Source: Garcia nutans
Taxonomy: Eukaryota; Streptophyta; Magnoliopsida; Malpighiales; Euphorbiaceae
Direction: 5' to 3'
NCBI GenBank assembly: GCA_947685225.1
Contig: CANTUV010000004.1
Span: forward strand, 17,577,001-17,641,000
Length of the DNA stretch: 64,000 nt
Shown: in pieces, positions 10,189-22,096 of the stretch
Layout of the letters: each line of letters starts with the position of its first letter
How positions within the stretch are numbered: the stretch's first letter is position 1
The notes under the pieces: model-generated
Told to the model about the DNA's origin: nothing
Database searches by the model: none
The model's input: only the letters and a program-made list of their open reading frames with translations
Translations under genes and position numbers: made by a program

Positions 10189-11405
10189 TTTTTATATTTT
10201 CTTGTAGTAGAACACTGTCCATTACAATCTTTATGTTTCTGTGTTATACTATAATCAAATTGTTTACAGAAAGAACCAAATTCTTGTTTAGTCTTTCTCA
10301 TTTCATATTTTAATGATTTTTGAAGTTTTATATCTTGACAAAGTTTTAATCCTTCCCTTTGAACTATACTAAACAGTTGTCCATAGGTCAATAGGTCATA
10401 AGGAATAGGGTTTCCAAATTCCTGTTTTATATGGTTCCTAACTTTTTCTCCTAAGAAGAAGGGTAACCCTGCTAAGAACTTTTCTTTCCAGAAAGCCTGG
10501 TTAGAATCTTCTCTAAGCATTATCCTAGTTAGGAAAGTTGTCTTATAAAATTGAAAATCACTAAGTTTCTTACATCTAAGGTTACTTAGTAATTCTGCAT
10601 TTTTATCTTTTAAATGAGTAGGATCACCTATAAAATGAAGTGATATAGTCAAGATTAGTGTTGCCACAGCATCTTGAATAGTATCACCACTCTCATCTAA
10701 TATAGGTATTCCATCTTCATAAGTTTTTCCGGCATTTAAAATTTCTAAATGTTGTTCATCAGTGAGATGATTATCCCACCAACCTTTAAGTTGTCCTGTA
10801 AAGCCAGCTATAAGGAGTTCAGCTATAGTTCTATCTGAAGTTCCTGTTTGGGTTCTATAGGCATTGGCAGCCATTGTCATCTGTTGAAGAAGACTCAGAA
10901 TATTGTATTTTGATAGACTATCAATATTCCATTCATAGACAGAAGAGACATTATATTTATATTGTGATAGGATATTTGGTCTATCTGTTATACCTAAGTC
11001 TGGGGCAGACATTTTAGGTACTATAGACTGACTATATGTTATTCGATTTATTTGTGGTTCTAAGGCTTTACTAAAAGTTTCAATATCTTCAGATTCGGGC
11101 TGAGAATCCTCAACTGATTCTGATTCCTGTTCTTGGGTGACTATACTTATAGTTTTAGAAGCTTTAGATTGAGGTGTTTCTTGAACTACCTGTTTTGACC
11201 CAGAAGAAGAGTCGATTTTACTTAATTGTTCTTTAATTGCTTTAACAAAATCTGAATCCTTAGATTTTACTTCTTTTTGTCCTGTTTTAGAAACCTCAAA
11301 GGGTTTGAAAACATGAGATTTAAGTTTTTTATCTTTTACTTCTTTTTCGATTTTTACTATCTTACTTTCTTTAATAGTATCTTCTATTCTGTTTAATTGT
11401 TGTCC
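10179..11405 (-). pseudogene. Coat-protein N-terminal and central part (copy A)
   Basis: Minus-strand frame open from the LTR insertion at 11406 down to a premature stop at 10179. The first ATG in it is at 11012, but about 130 codons upstream are also open and encode a Lys/Ser/Glu-rich linker with an acidic patch, consistent with a movement-coat polyprotein. The central part (GWWDNHL, EDSNQAFWKEKFLAGLP, NPIPYDLLTYGQL) matches the capsid core layout of caulimovirids and recurs almost unchanged in copy B at 23155-24038. It ends in a basic tract just before the zinc knuckle; a homopolymer frameshift near 10189 breaks the join. The non-autonomous LTR element cuts it from the movement-protein part at 20.2 kb. 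Confidence 0.9.
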
Positions 11406-14121
11406 TGTAATATCCCAAGGTGTGCCCTAAAAGTTTTGGAATTATTGTGGTATTTGGATTTAATGTATATGTATATATGGGAAATATAACTACAATATAA
11501 AAGACATATACATATACATCACATATACATGGAATATAAAATGGTGTAGGGAAAGTAAGTTGTATATATATATATATTTGTATAATTAGTTGATAATAAT
11601 AATAATGATGATAAAGACAAAAAGAAAAAGAAGAAGAAAGTCAAAAGGAATTGTGTGTGGTGGAGATTTAATGGTATTAATGTTATTATTATTATTATTA
11701 TTATTATTGTTATTGTTATTATTATTATTATTATATATTGGATAAGAACGAAGAAAGAAAGGGGAAAAATTCATTCATTCTTCTTCTTCTTCTTAGTAAA
11801 CGAGAGAGAGAGAGAGAGAAGCTAGAGAGAGAAAGGTGGTTTTGCTTCCATTTATACCAAAGATTAAAGGATATCAAGAGATTTGCAAGTGGATATTGAG
11901 GATTTGGCAAGATATTCAAGTAAGTATTCAATCCTTGAATTGATTTTAGTGATTATATATATATATATATGTAAATCTTCATCTTCTTGTCTTGATTTCT
12001 TTTGATTGAGGTTATGTTTGATATGTTTGATATGGATGGTGTGTAAGATGATGATAATGAAAGATTGAAGTATGTGAATGTGTTAAATTGATATCTAAGT
12101 AATGATAAGTTGGGGTATTGGTGAGGAAAATGATGAATTGTGGAGTTAGGGTTTGGTTTAAATGAATTTTGAAGTGTTTGGTCTTTAAAACATTGAAGGA
12201 CACGGCCAAGTTATGGGAGACACGGCCAAGTTAGGGAAAACTTGGCCGTGTTGGGTGATTTTTGGAGAGACACGGCCACTGGCTTGGCCGTGTCCCTTGA
12301 ATGTGTTTGCTACTGCCTATGTTATGTTGTGAGACACGGCCGTGTCCCATGCCCGTGTTTGCTACTGCCAAAATTGTGTTGAGAGACACGGCCACAAGCT
12401 TGGCCGTGTCCCTCAAGTGTGCTGCCCGTGTCCCTCAAATGTGTTAGTTGATGTTTTTATTCTTTGTTCTTCTTGCATTGTTATGATTCTCCAAAGGTAA
12501 TTGTGTACCTAAACCTAAACCTAAACACACTTAAAACAATAATGATCCAACCAAATGTATATGGAAGATTCTAAATCCATGAATAATGTAAATTGTTGTG
12601 TATATATATATATCAATGATGATATAGGAAATGTAGAAGATATAATGATCATGGGAAAATTATATGTAATGCCACTGATTATGTATACTTGAGTGATAAT
12701 GATGCATATGATATTATATGGACAATGTTATGTGTTATGCATTGTGAACCTAGTAAATTGTAATGTGTTACATGAATAATGTAGTTGTAATGCTATATCA
12801 ATGATGCTATATATATATAATGTATTTTAGGATGTGAAGGATATGATGAGGTAATTGAATAATGAAATATTATAGTATGACTTGAGACATGATATAATGT
12901 GAAGCCATTGTGATTGGCTATGATGATTCAAATGAGATGTGAAGCCATTGTTATTGGCTATGATGATTCAAATGAGATGTGAAGCCATTGTTATTGGCTA
13001 TGATGATTCAAATGAGATGTGAGCCATTGTTATTGGTTATTATAATTCAATTGAGAATAAAATTGATAAATGAATTGTGTGACTAATGTGTTATTCCATT
13101 TTCAGAGTTTGTTGTTGTTGGCATGCCTAATAAGTGTAACAATCTCTTGAAGTTAGGTTGGATTGAATCCTTGAAGCCTAATTGAGATGTTACCACCCTT
13201 AAAGCTAGGTTGGGTTCGTTCTTGAAGCCAAGTTGGGTTGAAGCTTAGCATGCTTTGCTCCCCTTGAAGCTTGGTTGAACCTAATCCTTGAAGCCTAGTT
13301 GGGTCTATGATATTGATAAATGTGATGATAAAACCAAAGCATTTACTCTGAAAATTGAATGGCATATTAGTGTGTTGTTTGGGCCCGAGTCTGTCTTTGT
13401 TGAGATATGAAGTATGATTTTGTAATATGTGTATTGATATATTGAAAGTGAATATGGTTTGAGGAGCTTTGTTGAGATATGAGTTTATGAAAATGTTGTA
13501 TGATGTGTAAAATGTATATGAATGTGGAATTTGTGAGAATTGTTTTCATGAAGGTTTGGATAGGTCATTGAATGGTGTTTTGTTAAAATACTGTATATGT
13601 ATATGTATATGAGATAGAAAGGGTAAGTATTGTATTGTGAATGTTCTAAGTAATTATGTATTTAATTTATGAGATTAGTGGGAGTATATGAAGAATGCAT
13701 TGAGAAAGGAAAACGTGGTAAGAGAACAATAAAATATAGTGCTAAAAATATGAGGTATGATTCTTTTGTAAAGTATATTTTATTATTTATTTGTATTACT
13801 AAGCTCTCGGGCTTAGCGCGGTTGTGTAATCGCGCAGGTGGTTATGCGGTTGATCGGGAAGTCCAGCTGTTATGCCACGAGAAGGGTAAGAGTGTCTCGA
13901 GACCAACTAGAAGGTGATGCATACATATGTGACCTTAATTATGTTGTGTTTTGATAAGAATAATGATTTTTGTAAATGCTCTTTAAATTATTGTAATATT
14001 GCTTAAACTTGGATAAAGGTTTTTAAATTGAAACTAAAAGTGACATTCTTATACTTTATATACGTATTGTATGTATACCAGGTATATGTATACTACTTAT
14101 ATGGAGTATGGGGGTGTTACA
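11406..14121 (+). repeat. 5' LTR of the non-autonomous element
   Basis: Starts TGTAATATCCC, ends GGGTGTTACA. Holds a TATA-like TATAAAAT near 11533, an ATT/GTT microsatellite (11680-11735), a GA run (11800-11820), GTAAGT at 11920-11925, the GACACGGCC array (12198-12440), four repeats of AAGCCATTGT-ATTGGCTATGATGATTCAAATGAG type (12900-13050), TTTTCAG ending at 13105, the TTGAAGC-(T/C)AGGTTGGGTT cassette (13145-13310), GGGCCCGAGTCTGTC at about 13380, and the double stem-loop at 13799-13835. Confidence 0.95.
13799..13835 (+). other. Conserved double stem-loop (5' LTR, non-autonomous element)
   Basis: CTAAGC-TCTCGG-GCTTAG followed by GCGCGGTT-GTGT-AATCGCGC. The second stem has eight pairs, including one G-T pair, and a GTGT loop. 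The 3' LTR copy is at 19873-19909. Confidence 0.8.
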
Positions 14122-14128
14122 ATTATTT

Positions 14129-14141
14129 TGGTATCAGAGCC
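14129..14141 (+). other. tRNA-Met primer-binding site of the non-autonomous element
   Basis: TGGTATCAGAGCC, complementary to the 3' end of plant initiator tRNA-Met, 7 bases after the 5' LTR. The same 13 bases follow the LTR of the intact element at 27722. Confidence 0.93.
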
Positions 14142-17100
14142 TAGGTTCGAGATTCTCGGCCTAAGTGGAATTAAAAAGAAAATTTTTTTTGAAGAGTTTA
14201 AATAAGAATTAAAAAGAAGAGTTTTGAAATGCAATTGGTAATACATGCATATGCATTCACATCTAGGTTGGTCTCGAACGTGGCATTATGTGAATTGTGA
14301 TGTATTTGAATTACATGAGATAAATGATAGTATGTAAATGAGGTTTCATATGAAAGCAAATTTTAAAATGTTGATAATTGAGAGGTGATTGTGATATAAA
14401 GAAATGATATGGAATTTATAAGTAAAAAGTTTGATTATTGATATGTGTATGACATATAAAGAAATGGCTAGAAGAATAAAGTTGGAAATGAGTTAAAAAC
14501 AAAATTTAGATTAAAGTATGTAATCTTTCCTCTATTATTTGAATCTCTTTCTAATAAATTTTATGTTTGGATTTCTAGAAAGAGGAAATATTGTTGGATG
14601 GGTAATATGGAAAGATATAGTATTTAAATGCAAAGAGTACAGTGAAATATTGAATGAGTTGATTGGTATAGATTAGGTGTGATAATTTAAAGTGTGGATA
14701 CATAAAGTTAAGATTTTGTTTAGAAAGAAAAAGAGACGATGTTGATTAAATAAGAAGACATATGGGTGTTGTTTGTATTGTTATTTTAATGCAAACATGG
14801 TGATTTTAATGTTAGAAATATGATATGTTTGAATATTGTGAAAGCTCATGTTAATGGTGGAGATATGTGACATTTAGATTTTTGGAATGAGCTTAATAAT
14901 TGTGAAACATATAAGTTTTGAAGTTGCTTTGTGGTAGATACATATAAGATGTTTTAAAGTTGATATTAAGAGAATGAGATAAATAAATTGAAGCTTAAGT
15001 AAATTAGTAAGTTGAGAATTTATGGTTGTAATGGAATGTGGATAAAGATCACTTAGATATTGATAGTTTAATGTATTCAATACATGAGATATATGAAATG
15101 AATAGTAGTGCACATGAAAGTATTATGAATTGGGGGATGAGATTGATAGTAGGAAAATTTGGTTAGAAATAAAAGAAAAGGGATTGAGTAAATGGAAATG
15201 AGTTACTTTAAGTAATTTGGTTGGAAAGGATGAAAATGGATATGAAAGATATGTTAAAGGTATTTAAAAACAAATGTGAGAGAGATATCACATTGGAAAT
15301 GTGATTAAGCTCTTTGTAAAATAATATTATAAGTAGAGTGTATATATTTATTGAAGTTAATGAATAACTTAAGTTATGTTAAAAGAATGAGAATGATAAT
15401 AGTCAAAAGAAAGTGATAAATATTAAATTTGTATAAACTATATGCAAAAGAGAAAGTTAATAAATTGAATAATTATGTGTATATATAAAGAGGATATGCG
15501 AAATGAACTTTTCGACATGAATGTAATGATTATATGTAAGAAAGGTGGGAAGTGAATCACATTATAAGTGTGACCTATGAATGTGTATATAATATGTTTA
15601 TTAAGTTATACCATTGCATGTTTAATGGTATTAGAGATGAGAATGGACTTGAGTAATATTGAACAGTGAAATTGTTATGGCAATAACTAAATGAAGTTAT
15701 CATAAGATGTTTTGGAACTCAAAGTATTTGTGTGTGGAAATGTTTTATGTATAAGTGTAATAAGAAATTGTAAGGAAAGAATAATGTATTTAAAATTTTT
15801 TAGAAGAAATGGATTGGATATGGAGCAATGAATGAAATTTGTGTAAGATTTGTATCTGATGGAAGGTTGGGCGTAGAAAATGTTAAAGATAATATTATTG
15901 AACATGAGTTAGGTTAATAATGATCAATTAATCAAAAGTAAACTGTTGGAGATGGAATTAAAAAGGTGTTACTTCTTAGTGTAATAAGAGTCTGGAGAAT
16001 AAAAATATAATTTTTGTGAGACAATCTAGCATTATAATTGTAAAAGTTGGAAATCGAATAATAGAAGAACAATATTGATTTACAAACCCTAAGTGTGATT
16101 GTTAAAATATCATGGTCATATGAGTTGGTTAGTGTGATTAATTGGTTAGTTTTATTATCTTCAGTTTTAGAGCTGAGATGATATAACTGTAGTACAGTTT
16201 TGGTGAGATTGATAACTATGTTCCTAGAAACATGGTTAAAAGATATGATTGAAGCATGTCTAAATGATATGATTGAATAATGAGATGTTCAATATAATTA
16301 ATGATATACGTGTATACTATTTTGATATAATGAGAAACTATGATTATTGGCAATGATATTGGAAATGAATATTAATTGAGATATAGTGCCTAATTGATTA
16401 GGAGAAATGAATTGAGAAAAGATAAAGGAACGGACCTATCTGCCTCCTGCGGAACCGTGCGGACCCATTGTGTTGGGCAACCAAACTTGGACTACCGACC
16501 TGGTTGAGGGAAAGTTCGTTTATGAAGCCATAATTGTTGACTATATTGATACACTTTGAATGAGTATGAGAGATGATGATATACTTATAATAATAATGAA
16601 ATGTATATTTATAAGCATGATTCTTATTGATTGAATATATGAATCTGAAAAGACTAGAATTTGAATATAAGTTTGACTTAATGGAATTAGGTTATATTAT
16701 TATTATATATATATTGTGAAATCCAATGATAAAATTTTGATAAGTTAATTGTTGGTTTGAATCAAATAAGATTGAAATGTTAGTATATTGTGATAGATAG
16801 ATCTATTGGTCTGGATTTCGCTCAAGTTGCAAGTCAATATTGAGATTTAATACGTACAGTTGTACTGAGAGTGTAAAATTTAAATGGTAATGGGTATGAT
16901 GTAATATTCTGGCTTATGAATGAACATAAATAAATTGAATTATATCAATTGTACATTATGAGAAAAAGAGAAATGTTGTTCACCTGTTAAGTAAGTTTAA
17001 AAGTATTGTATTAATATTTATATTAAGTGAGAAGCAAGCTAAGGAAATAAGGATATTGTTATGCATTGAAGTTTAGTAAATGTTTATTTTGAAAGTGATT

Positions 17101-17470
17101 GTAAGAATGGAATAAACAATGTTAAGATATTAATTAATAACTTTTGAGATTAAAGTTAAGAGAATATCTATAAGAGATAATGTGATAATCTGACTTTAAT
17201 ACAAAGATAAAATTCATTGGAGATGTTATGAGTTACTTTGATTGCTTTGTTGAGAAAGTAATAAGATGCAAAGATATATAAATATATACCTATACAGTGA
17301 TGAATTATGGATTTCAGAGAAGATGATTATCTCTAAGGGGGAGAGTAGAAGTTATGAGATTTAATAAAATTATAATGTAAGATACGATTATCTTCATATG
17401 AAAATTAAGATGGTGAATTGTTCTAAATGGGTTGTTATTGTGCTAGATAATTTTGAGGACGAAATTATTT

Positions 17471-17484
17471 AAGTGGGAGAGAAT
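17471..17484 (+). other. Polypurine tract of the non-autonomous element
   Basis: AAGTGGGAGAGAAT directly before the 3' LTR. It corresponds to AGAGGGGGAGAAT of the intact element, shortened in its G-run. Confidence 0.75.
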
Positions 17485-20195
17485 TGTAATATCCCAAGGT
17501 GTGCCCTAAAAGTTTTGGAATTATTGTGGTATTTGGATTTAATGTATATGTATATATGGGAAATATAACTACAATATAAAAGACATATACATATACATCA
17601 CATATACATGGAATATAAAATGGTGTAGGGAAAGTAAGTTGTATATATATATATATTTGTATAATTAGTTGATAATAATAATAATGATGATAAAGACAAA
17701 AAGAAAAAGAAGAAGAAAGTCAAAAGGAATTGTGTGTGGTGGAGATTTAATGGTATTAATGTTATTATTATTATTATTATTATTATTGTTATTGTTATTA
17801 TTATTATTATTATATATTGGATAAGAACGAAGAAAGAAAGGGGAAAAATTCATTCATTCTTCTTCTTCTTCTTAGTAAACGAGAGAGAGAGAGAGAGAAG
17901 CTAGAGAGAGAAAGGTGGTTTTGCTTCCATTTATACCAAAGATTAAAGGATATCAAGAGATTTGCAAGTGGATATTGAGGATTTGGCAAGATATTCAAGT
18001 AAGTATTCAATCCTTGAATTGATTTTAGTGATTATATATATATATGTAAATCTTCATCTTCTTGTCTTAATTTCTTTTGATTGAGGTTATGTTTGATATG
18101 TTTGATATGGATGGTGTGTAAGATGATGATAATGAAAGATTGAAGTATGTGAATGTGTTGAATTGATATCTAAGTAATGATAAGTTGGGGTATTGGTGAG
18201 GAAAATGATGAATTGTGGAGTTAGGGTTTGGTTTAAATGAATTTTGAAGTGTTTAGTCTTTAAAACATTGAAGGACACGGCCAAGTTATGGGAGACACGG
18301 CCAAGTTAGGGCAAACTTGGCCGTGTTGGGTGATTTTTGGAGAGACACGGCCACTGGCTTGGCCGTGTCCCTTGAATGTGTTTGCTACTGCCTATGTTAT
18401 GTTGTGAGACACGGCCATGTCCAATGCCCGTGTTTGCTACTGCCAAAATTGTGTTGAGAGACACGGCCACAAGCTTGGCCGTGTCCCTCAAGTGTGCTGC
18501 CGTGTCCCTCAAATGTGTTAGTTAATGTTTTTATTCTTTGTTCTTCTTGCATTGCTATGATTCTCCAAAGGTAATTGTGTACCTAAACCTAAACCTAAAC
18601 ACACTTAAAACAATAATGATCCAACCAAATGTATATGGAAGATTCTAAATCCATGAATAATGTAAATTGTTGTGTATATATATATATCAATGATGATATA
18701 GGAAATGTAGAAGATATAATGATCATGGGAAAATTATATGTAATGCCATTGATTATGTATACTTGAGTGATAATGATGCATATGATATTATATGAACAAT
18801 TTTATGTGTTATGCATTGTGAACCTAGTAAATTGTAATGTGTTACATGAATAATGTAGTTGTAATGCTATATCAATGATGCTATATATATATAATGTATT
18901 TTAGGATGTGAAGGATATGATGAGGTAATTGAATAATGAAATATTATAGTATGACTTGAGACATGATATAATGTGAAGCCATTGTGATTGGCTATGATGA
19001 TTCAAATGAGATGTGAAGCCATTGTTATTGGCTATGATGATTCAAATGAGATGTGAAGCCATTATTATTGGCTATGATGATTCAAATGAGATGTGAGCCA
19101 TTGTTATTGGTTATTATAATTCAATTGAGAATAAAATTGATAAATGAATTGTGTGACTAATGTGTTATTCCATTTTCAGAGTTTGTTGTTGGTGGCATGC
19201 CTAATAAGTGTAACAATCTCTTGAAGTTAGGTTGGATTGAATCCTTGAAGCCTAATTGAGATGTTACCACCCTTGAAGCTAGGTTGGGTTCGTTCTTGAA
19301 GCCAAGTTGGGTTGAAGCTTAGCATGCTTTGCTCCCCTTGAAGCTTGGTTGAACCTAATCCTTGAAGCCTATTTGGGTCTATGATATTGATAAATGTGAT
19401 AATAAAACCAAAGCATTTACTCTGAAAATTGAATGGCATATTAGTGTGTTGTTTGGGCCCGAGTCTGTCTTTGTTGAGATATGAAGTATGATTTTGTAAT
19501 ATGTGTATTGATATATTGAAAGTGAATATGGTTTGAGGAGCTTTGTTGAGATATGAGTTTATGAAAATGTTGTATGATGTGTAAAATGTATATGAATGTG
19601 GAATTTGTGAGAATTGTTTTCATGAAGGTTTGGATAGGTCATTGAATGGTGTTTTGTTAAAATAATGTATATGTATATGTATATGAGATAGAAAGGGTAA
19701 GTATTGTATTGTGAATGTTCTAAGTAATTATGTATTTAATTTATGAGATTAGTGGGAGTATATGAAGAATGCATTGAGAAAGGAAAACGTGGTAAGAGAA
19801 CAATAAAATATAGTGCTAAAAATATGAGGTATGATTCTTTTGTAAAGTATATTTTATTATTTATTTGTATTACTAAGCTCTCGGGCTTAGCGCGGTTGTG
19901 TAATCGCGCAGGTGGTTATGCGGTTGATCGGGAAGTCCAGCTGTTATGCCACGAGAAGGGTAAGAGTGTCTCGAGACCAACTAGAAGGTGATGCATACAT
20001 ATGTGACCTTAATTATGTTGTATTTTGATAAGAATAATGATTTTTGTAAATGCTCTTTAAATTATTGTAATATTGCTTAAACTTGGATAAAGGATTTTAA
20101 ATTGAAACTAAAAGTGACATTCTTATACTTTATATACGTATTGTATGTATACCAGGTATATGTATAGTACTTATATGGAGTATGGGGGTGTTACA
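17485..20195 (+). repeat. 3' LTR of the non-autonomous element
   Basis: Near-identical to the 5' LTR, 2711 bp. It shares the ATT microsatellite, GTAAGT (17999-18004), GACACGGCC array (18274-18515), tandem ATTGGCTATGATGATTCAAATG repeats, TTGAAGC cassette and double stem-loop (19873-19909). Differences seen by eye include a shorter TA run near 18030, one missing C near 18500 and scattered transitions. Confidence 0.95.
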
Positions 20196-20395
20196 TGTCC
20201 TACACTTAATAGGTGTGCATTACTAAAATTATTTTGTTCTAATATTTTCCTATTAGGGTCATCTTCTGGAACTATTTTAAATGGTGCTATGTTTATTTCT
20301 TTATCCCCATGTAAAAATACACTTGATGCTTTAGGTGGATGTTCACTCTGTATAATTTTATCTTTTACTTTCCATTCTGTATTTTTTATTTCTAA
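20196..20395 (-). pseudogene. Movement-coat linker of the viral polyprotein, shifted frame (copy A)
   Basis: Between the LTR element and the movement-protein stop at 20358, a different minus-strand frame is open and encodes a hydrophilic segment (for example KDKIIQSEHPPKASSVFLHG). It overlaps the end of the movement frame, so a small indel near 20385-20405 most likely broke one continuous polyprotein. It continued into the coat-protein frame now beyond the insertion at 11405. Confidence 0.6.
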
Positions 20396-21536
20396 TGGTT
20401 ACTGGATTTATTAATTTCTCTGCTTTAAGTTTTCCTCTATAAATTCTTTTAAACCAATCAAAGAATTTCATATTAACTTCATAATGTTTTATAAAGTCAA
20501 TATATTCTTCTTTAACTGATTCAAAATCTTTTACCTTTTTTATTACATTTTCTAGTTTATCTTTATTTTTAATTGCTGTTAATTCTTTATTTAATTTATC
20601 ATAATGAAAAATAAATTCTTTATTAGTTACATTTAATTCTCTATCCATGCTTTCTTCATTTCCTGTCATAAAGGAGGCTGTAGGTGACATAGGTGGAGAA
20701 GGTGAATGTTCTATATTTTGAGGTTGATTATAATTAGGATTTGGTTTCAAAGGGTTCATTGTTCCTGTTGGATTATAATATAAGTGTGGTACTGTGGTAC
20801 TATAATCTACACTTTTTAGTTTATTACTAGATTCAGGTATGTCTGATGTAGAATACCTAGGCTTTACTACTGTTTGCAATACAGGTTTAGGTTCATTTTC
20901 TTTATATGAAGCATATATTACAGAAGGTAACTGTGAGGCTCTACCTATATCTACTGTTGATACAGAGGAGGAAGAGTCTGAATACCTACTGCTTACACTA
21001 TGTCTACTGAATCTTAATTTTACTTTACCGTCTTCATACTGTTCAATTTTACTGAGTTCTATATTGGGTTTAACTATAGTCTTTGGTTCAGGAAGAGGAA
21101 CAGCATCCTCTAACACCCATTCAACAGGGAGACTAATATCTTTCCACTGAATAGTCTTAGGAATTACTGTGTTAGCTTTACTTAAATCTGTCTGTAAAAA
21201 TTTAGTTTCTCCTAATTTAGGTTGCACTATATATTTTGTAACAAAAACAGATACCATAGCTTTATAATTTATTTTATACATTAATGCTACAGGAATAGAT
21301 CCTTCAAGCATTTTATAATTATGTGTTTTAATTTCTAAAACTACACTTTTTAATATATTTGGATCATTTAATGAAATTGTTATATCTGGGAAGCAGTCAA
21401 ATGAAATTGGACCACTACTCAGACTGGTTTCTATAGTTCCTAATAGTGAGTCATTAAAATTTACAAACCTAGCATCTCTGACCACAACCAGAATACTAGT
21501 ATTTAATCCTTCTCTAGTTAAAGGTTTTATACCTAT
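20358..21536 (-). pseudogene. Viral movement protein, main part (copy A)
   Basis: Minus-strand frame open from an in-frame TAA (21537-21539) to a stop at 20358; the first ATG is at 21485 (375 codons from there). The N-terminal third has the layout of the 30K movement-protein family of Caulimoviridae: an RDARF strand followed by a segment with LLGTIET and later PISFDCFPDITISLND and IPVALMYKINYKAM. A long Ser/Pro-rich linker follows (NIEHSPSPPMSPTASF), then a Lys/Glu-rich, probably helical C-terminus. Known members tubulate plasmodesmata. The N-terminal 108 codons are cut off by the TAA, and a frameshift separates the C-terminus from the coat region. Copy B lacks this gene. Confidence 0.85.
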
Positions 21537-21863
21537 TTATACTAATCCTATATGTATATATTTGTATTTTTTATTTTTATGATGCTTTATTGACTCTGTA
21601 GAAAGTAAAGTTATTTTCTCAAAGGGTTTACTTAACTGTACATCTCTTTCTTCAGCTTTAATTATATAATCATTTTTAAATATGTTTAATTTTGGTATTT
21701 TATAAATCTGTTCTTTATCTATCTTTGGTATTACCCAATTATCAATTGCTTTATTAAAGTCTTCCAAAATTACTTCATTTCTGTTAACTATCCTTTTAAC
21801 TTCTGATGACTCAGAACTATCTGATTTAGTTGTACTAGCAGATTTACATAGAAATGGTTCCAT
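21537..21863 (-). pseudogene. N-terminus of the viral movement protein/polyprotein (copy A)
   Basis: ATG at 21863 opens a 108-codon frame that stops at TAA 21537-21539. The same frame continues open beyond the stop into the movement-protein core, so the stop looks like a point nonsense mutation rather than a real gene end. The C-terminal residues (KYKYIHIGLV) match the start of the 30K core in caulimovirids, which supports this. The ATG lies about 218 nt downstream of the primer site, a plausible start for the first viral ORF. Confidence 0.8.
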
Positions 21864-22080
21864 TTTTAAAATTTTGAAAAATAGATTTTTAAAGTTTATT
21901 AATGTTGGTTTTGGTAGCGACCACTGACTTACTGCCCTAAACGCCTATCCATCGGCTGACACGGGTCTTACTGCATATCCAATACCTAGACAACACTAAG
22001 TCCACTTCTAGATCTAAAAGTAAAAAATTTAACTATGTAAACAGTTCTATATCTATCTACTACCACCCCTAAAAGAAGAT
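21864..22080 (-). other. Viral leader between primer site and first ORF (copy A)
   Basis: About 217 nt without a long ORF. In Caulimoviridae the pregenomic RNA leader spans the primer site and is structured; a GC-richer patch near 21930-21965 could fold, but I did not model it. Confidence 0.6.
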
Positions 22081-22093
22081 GGCTCTGATACCA
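22081..22093 (-). other. tRNA-Met primer-binding site of the pararetrovirus (copy A)
   Basis: Minus strand TGGTATCAGAGCC. Caulimovirids prime minus-strand DNA from initiator tRNA-Met at this motif, and the site marks the minus-strand discontinuity in virion DNA. It is the only viral primer site seen; the copies of the promoter unit at 2.2 kb and 35.9 kb stop just before it. Confidence 0.9.
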
Positions 22094-22096
22094 GCA

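Larger units (their letters stand above)
14122..17484 (+). other. Decayed interior of the non-autonomous element, no usable gene
   Basis: Starts with a tRNA-Met type primer site and ends with a purine-rich tract, but all frames are full of stops. Two traces are visible. Around 16950-17005 the sequence GAGAAATGTTGTT-CACCTGTTAAGT aligns with the intact element's coding for the end of RNase H (residues ANVVADALS). At about 16240-16525 there is an LTR-like fragment, including TGCCTCCTGCGGAACC and GACTACCGACCTGGTTG, that matches the cassette of the LTR at 57.4-57.7 kb. The 3' end (TTTTGAGGACGAAATT before the polypurine tract) mirrors the intact element's TTTCGAGGACAAAATT. Confidence 0.75.
11406..20195 (+). 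mobile_element. Non-autonomous chromovirus-derived LTR retrotransposon
   Basis: Two long LTRs (2716 and 2711 bp) in direct orientation enclose a 3363-bp interior without a usable ORF. The flanking 5-bp duplication TGTCC (11401-11405 and 20196-20200) is perfect. The primer site, polypurine tract and LTR ends match those of the intact Tekay-type element at 25-35 kb. The LTRs differ by roughly twenty substitutions and a few small indels by eye (under 1%), while the interior is unrecognisable as protein except for short pol-like stretches. An element already dead in coding capacity therefore seems to have transposed, using proteins supplied in trans. It lies in the viral polyprotein of copy A, antisense to it. 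Confidence 0.93.

Noticed and set aside
11586..11774. Small ORFs rich in Asn on the minus strand of the LTRs (also 17665-17853) and an Ile-rich one near 4832-5122
   Set aside because: They are translations of ATT microsatellites and CT runs inside LTRs.
12198..12440. Regularly repeated GACACGGCC motifs as a CRISPR-like array
   Set aside because: Plant nuclear DNA; spacers are not of constant length, repeats are inverted pairs, and no cas genes are present.
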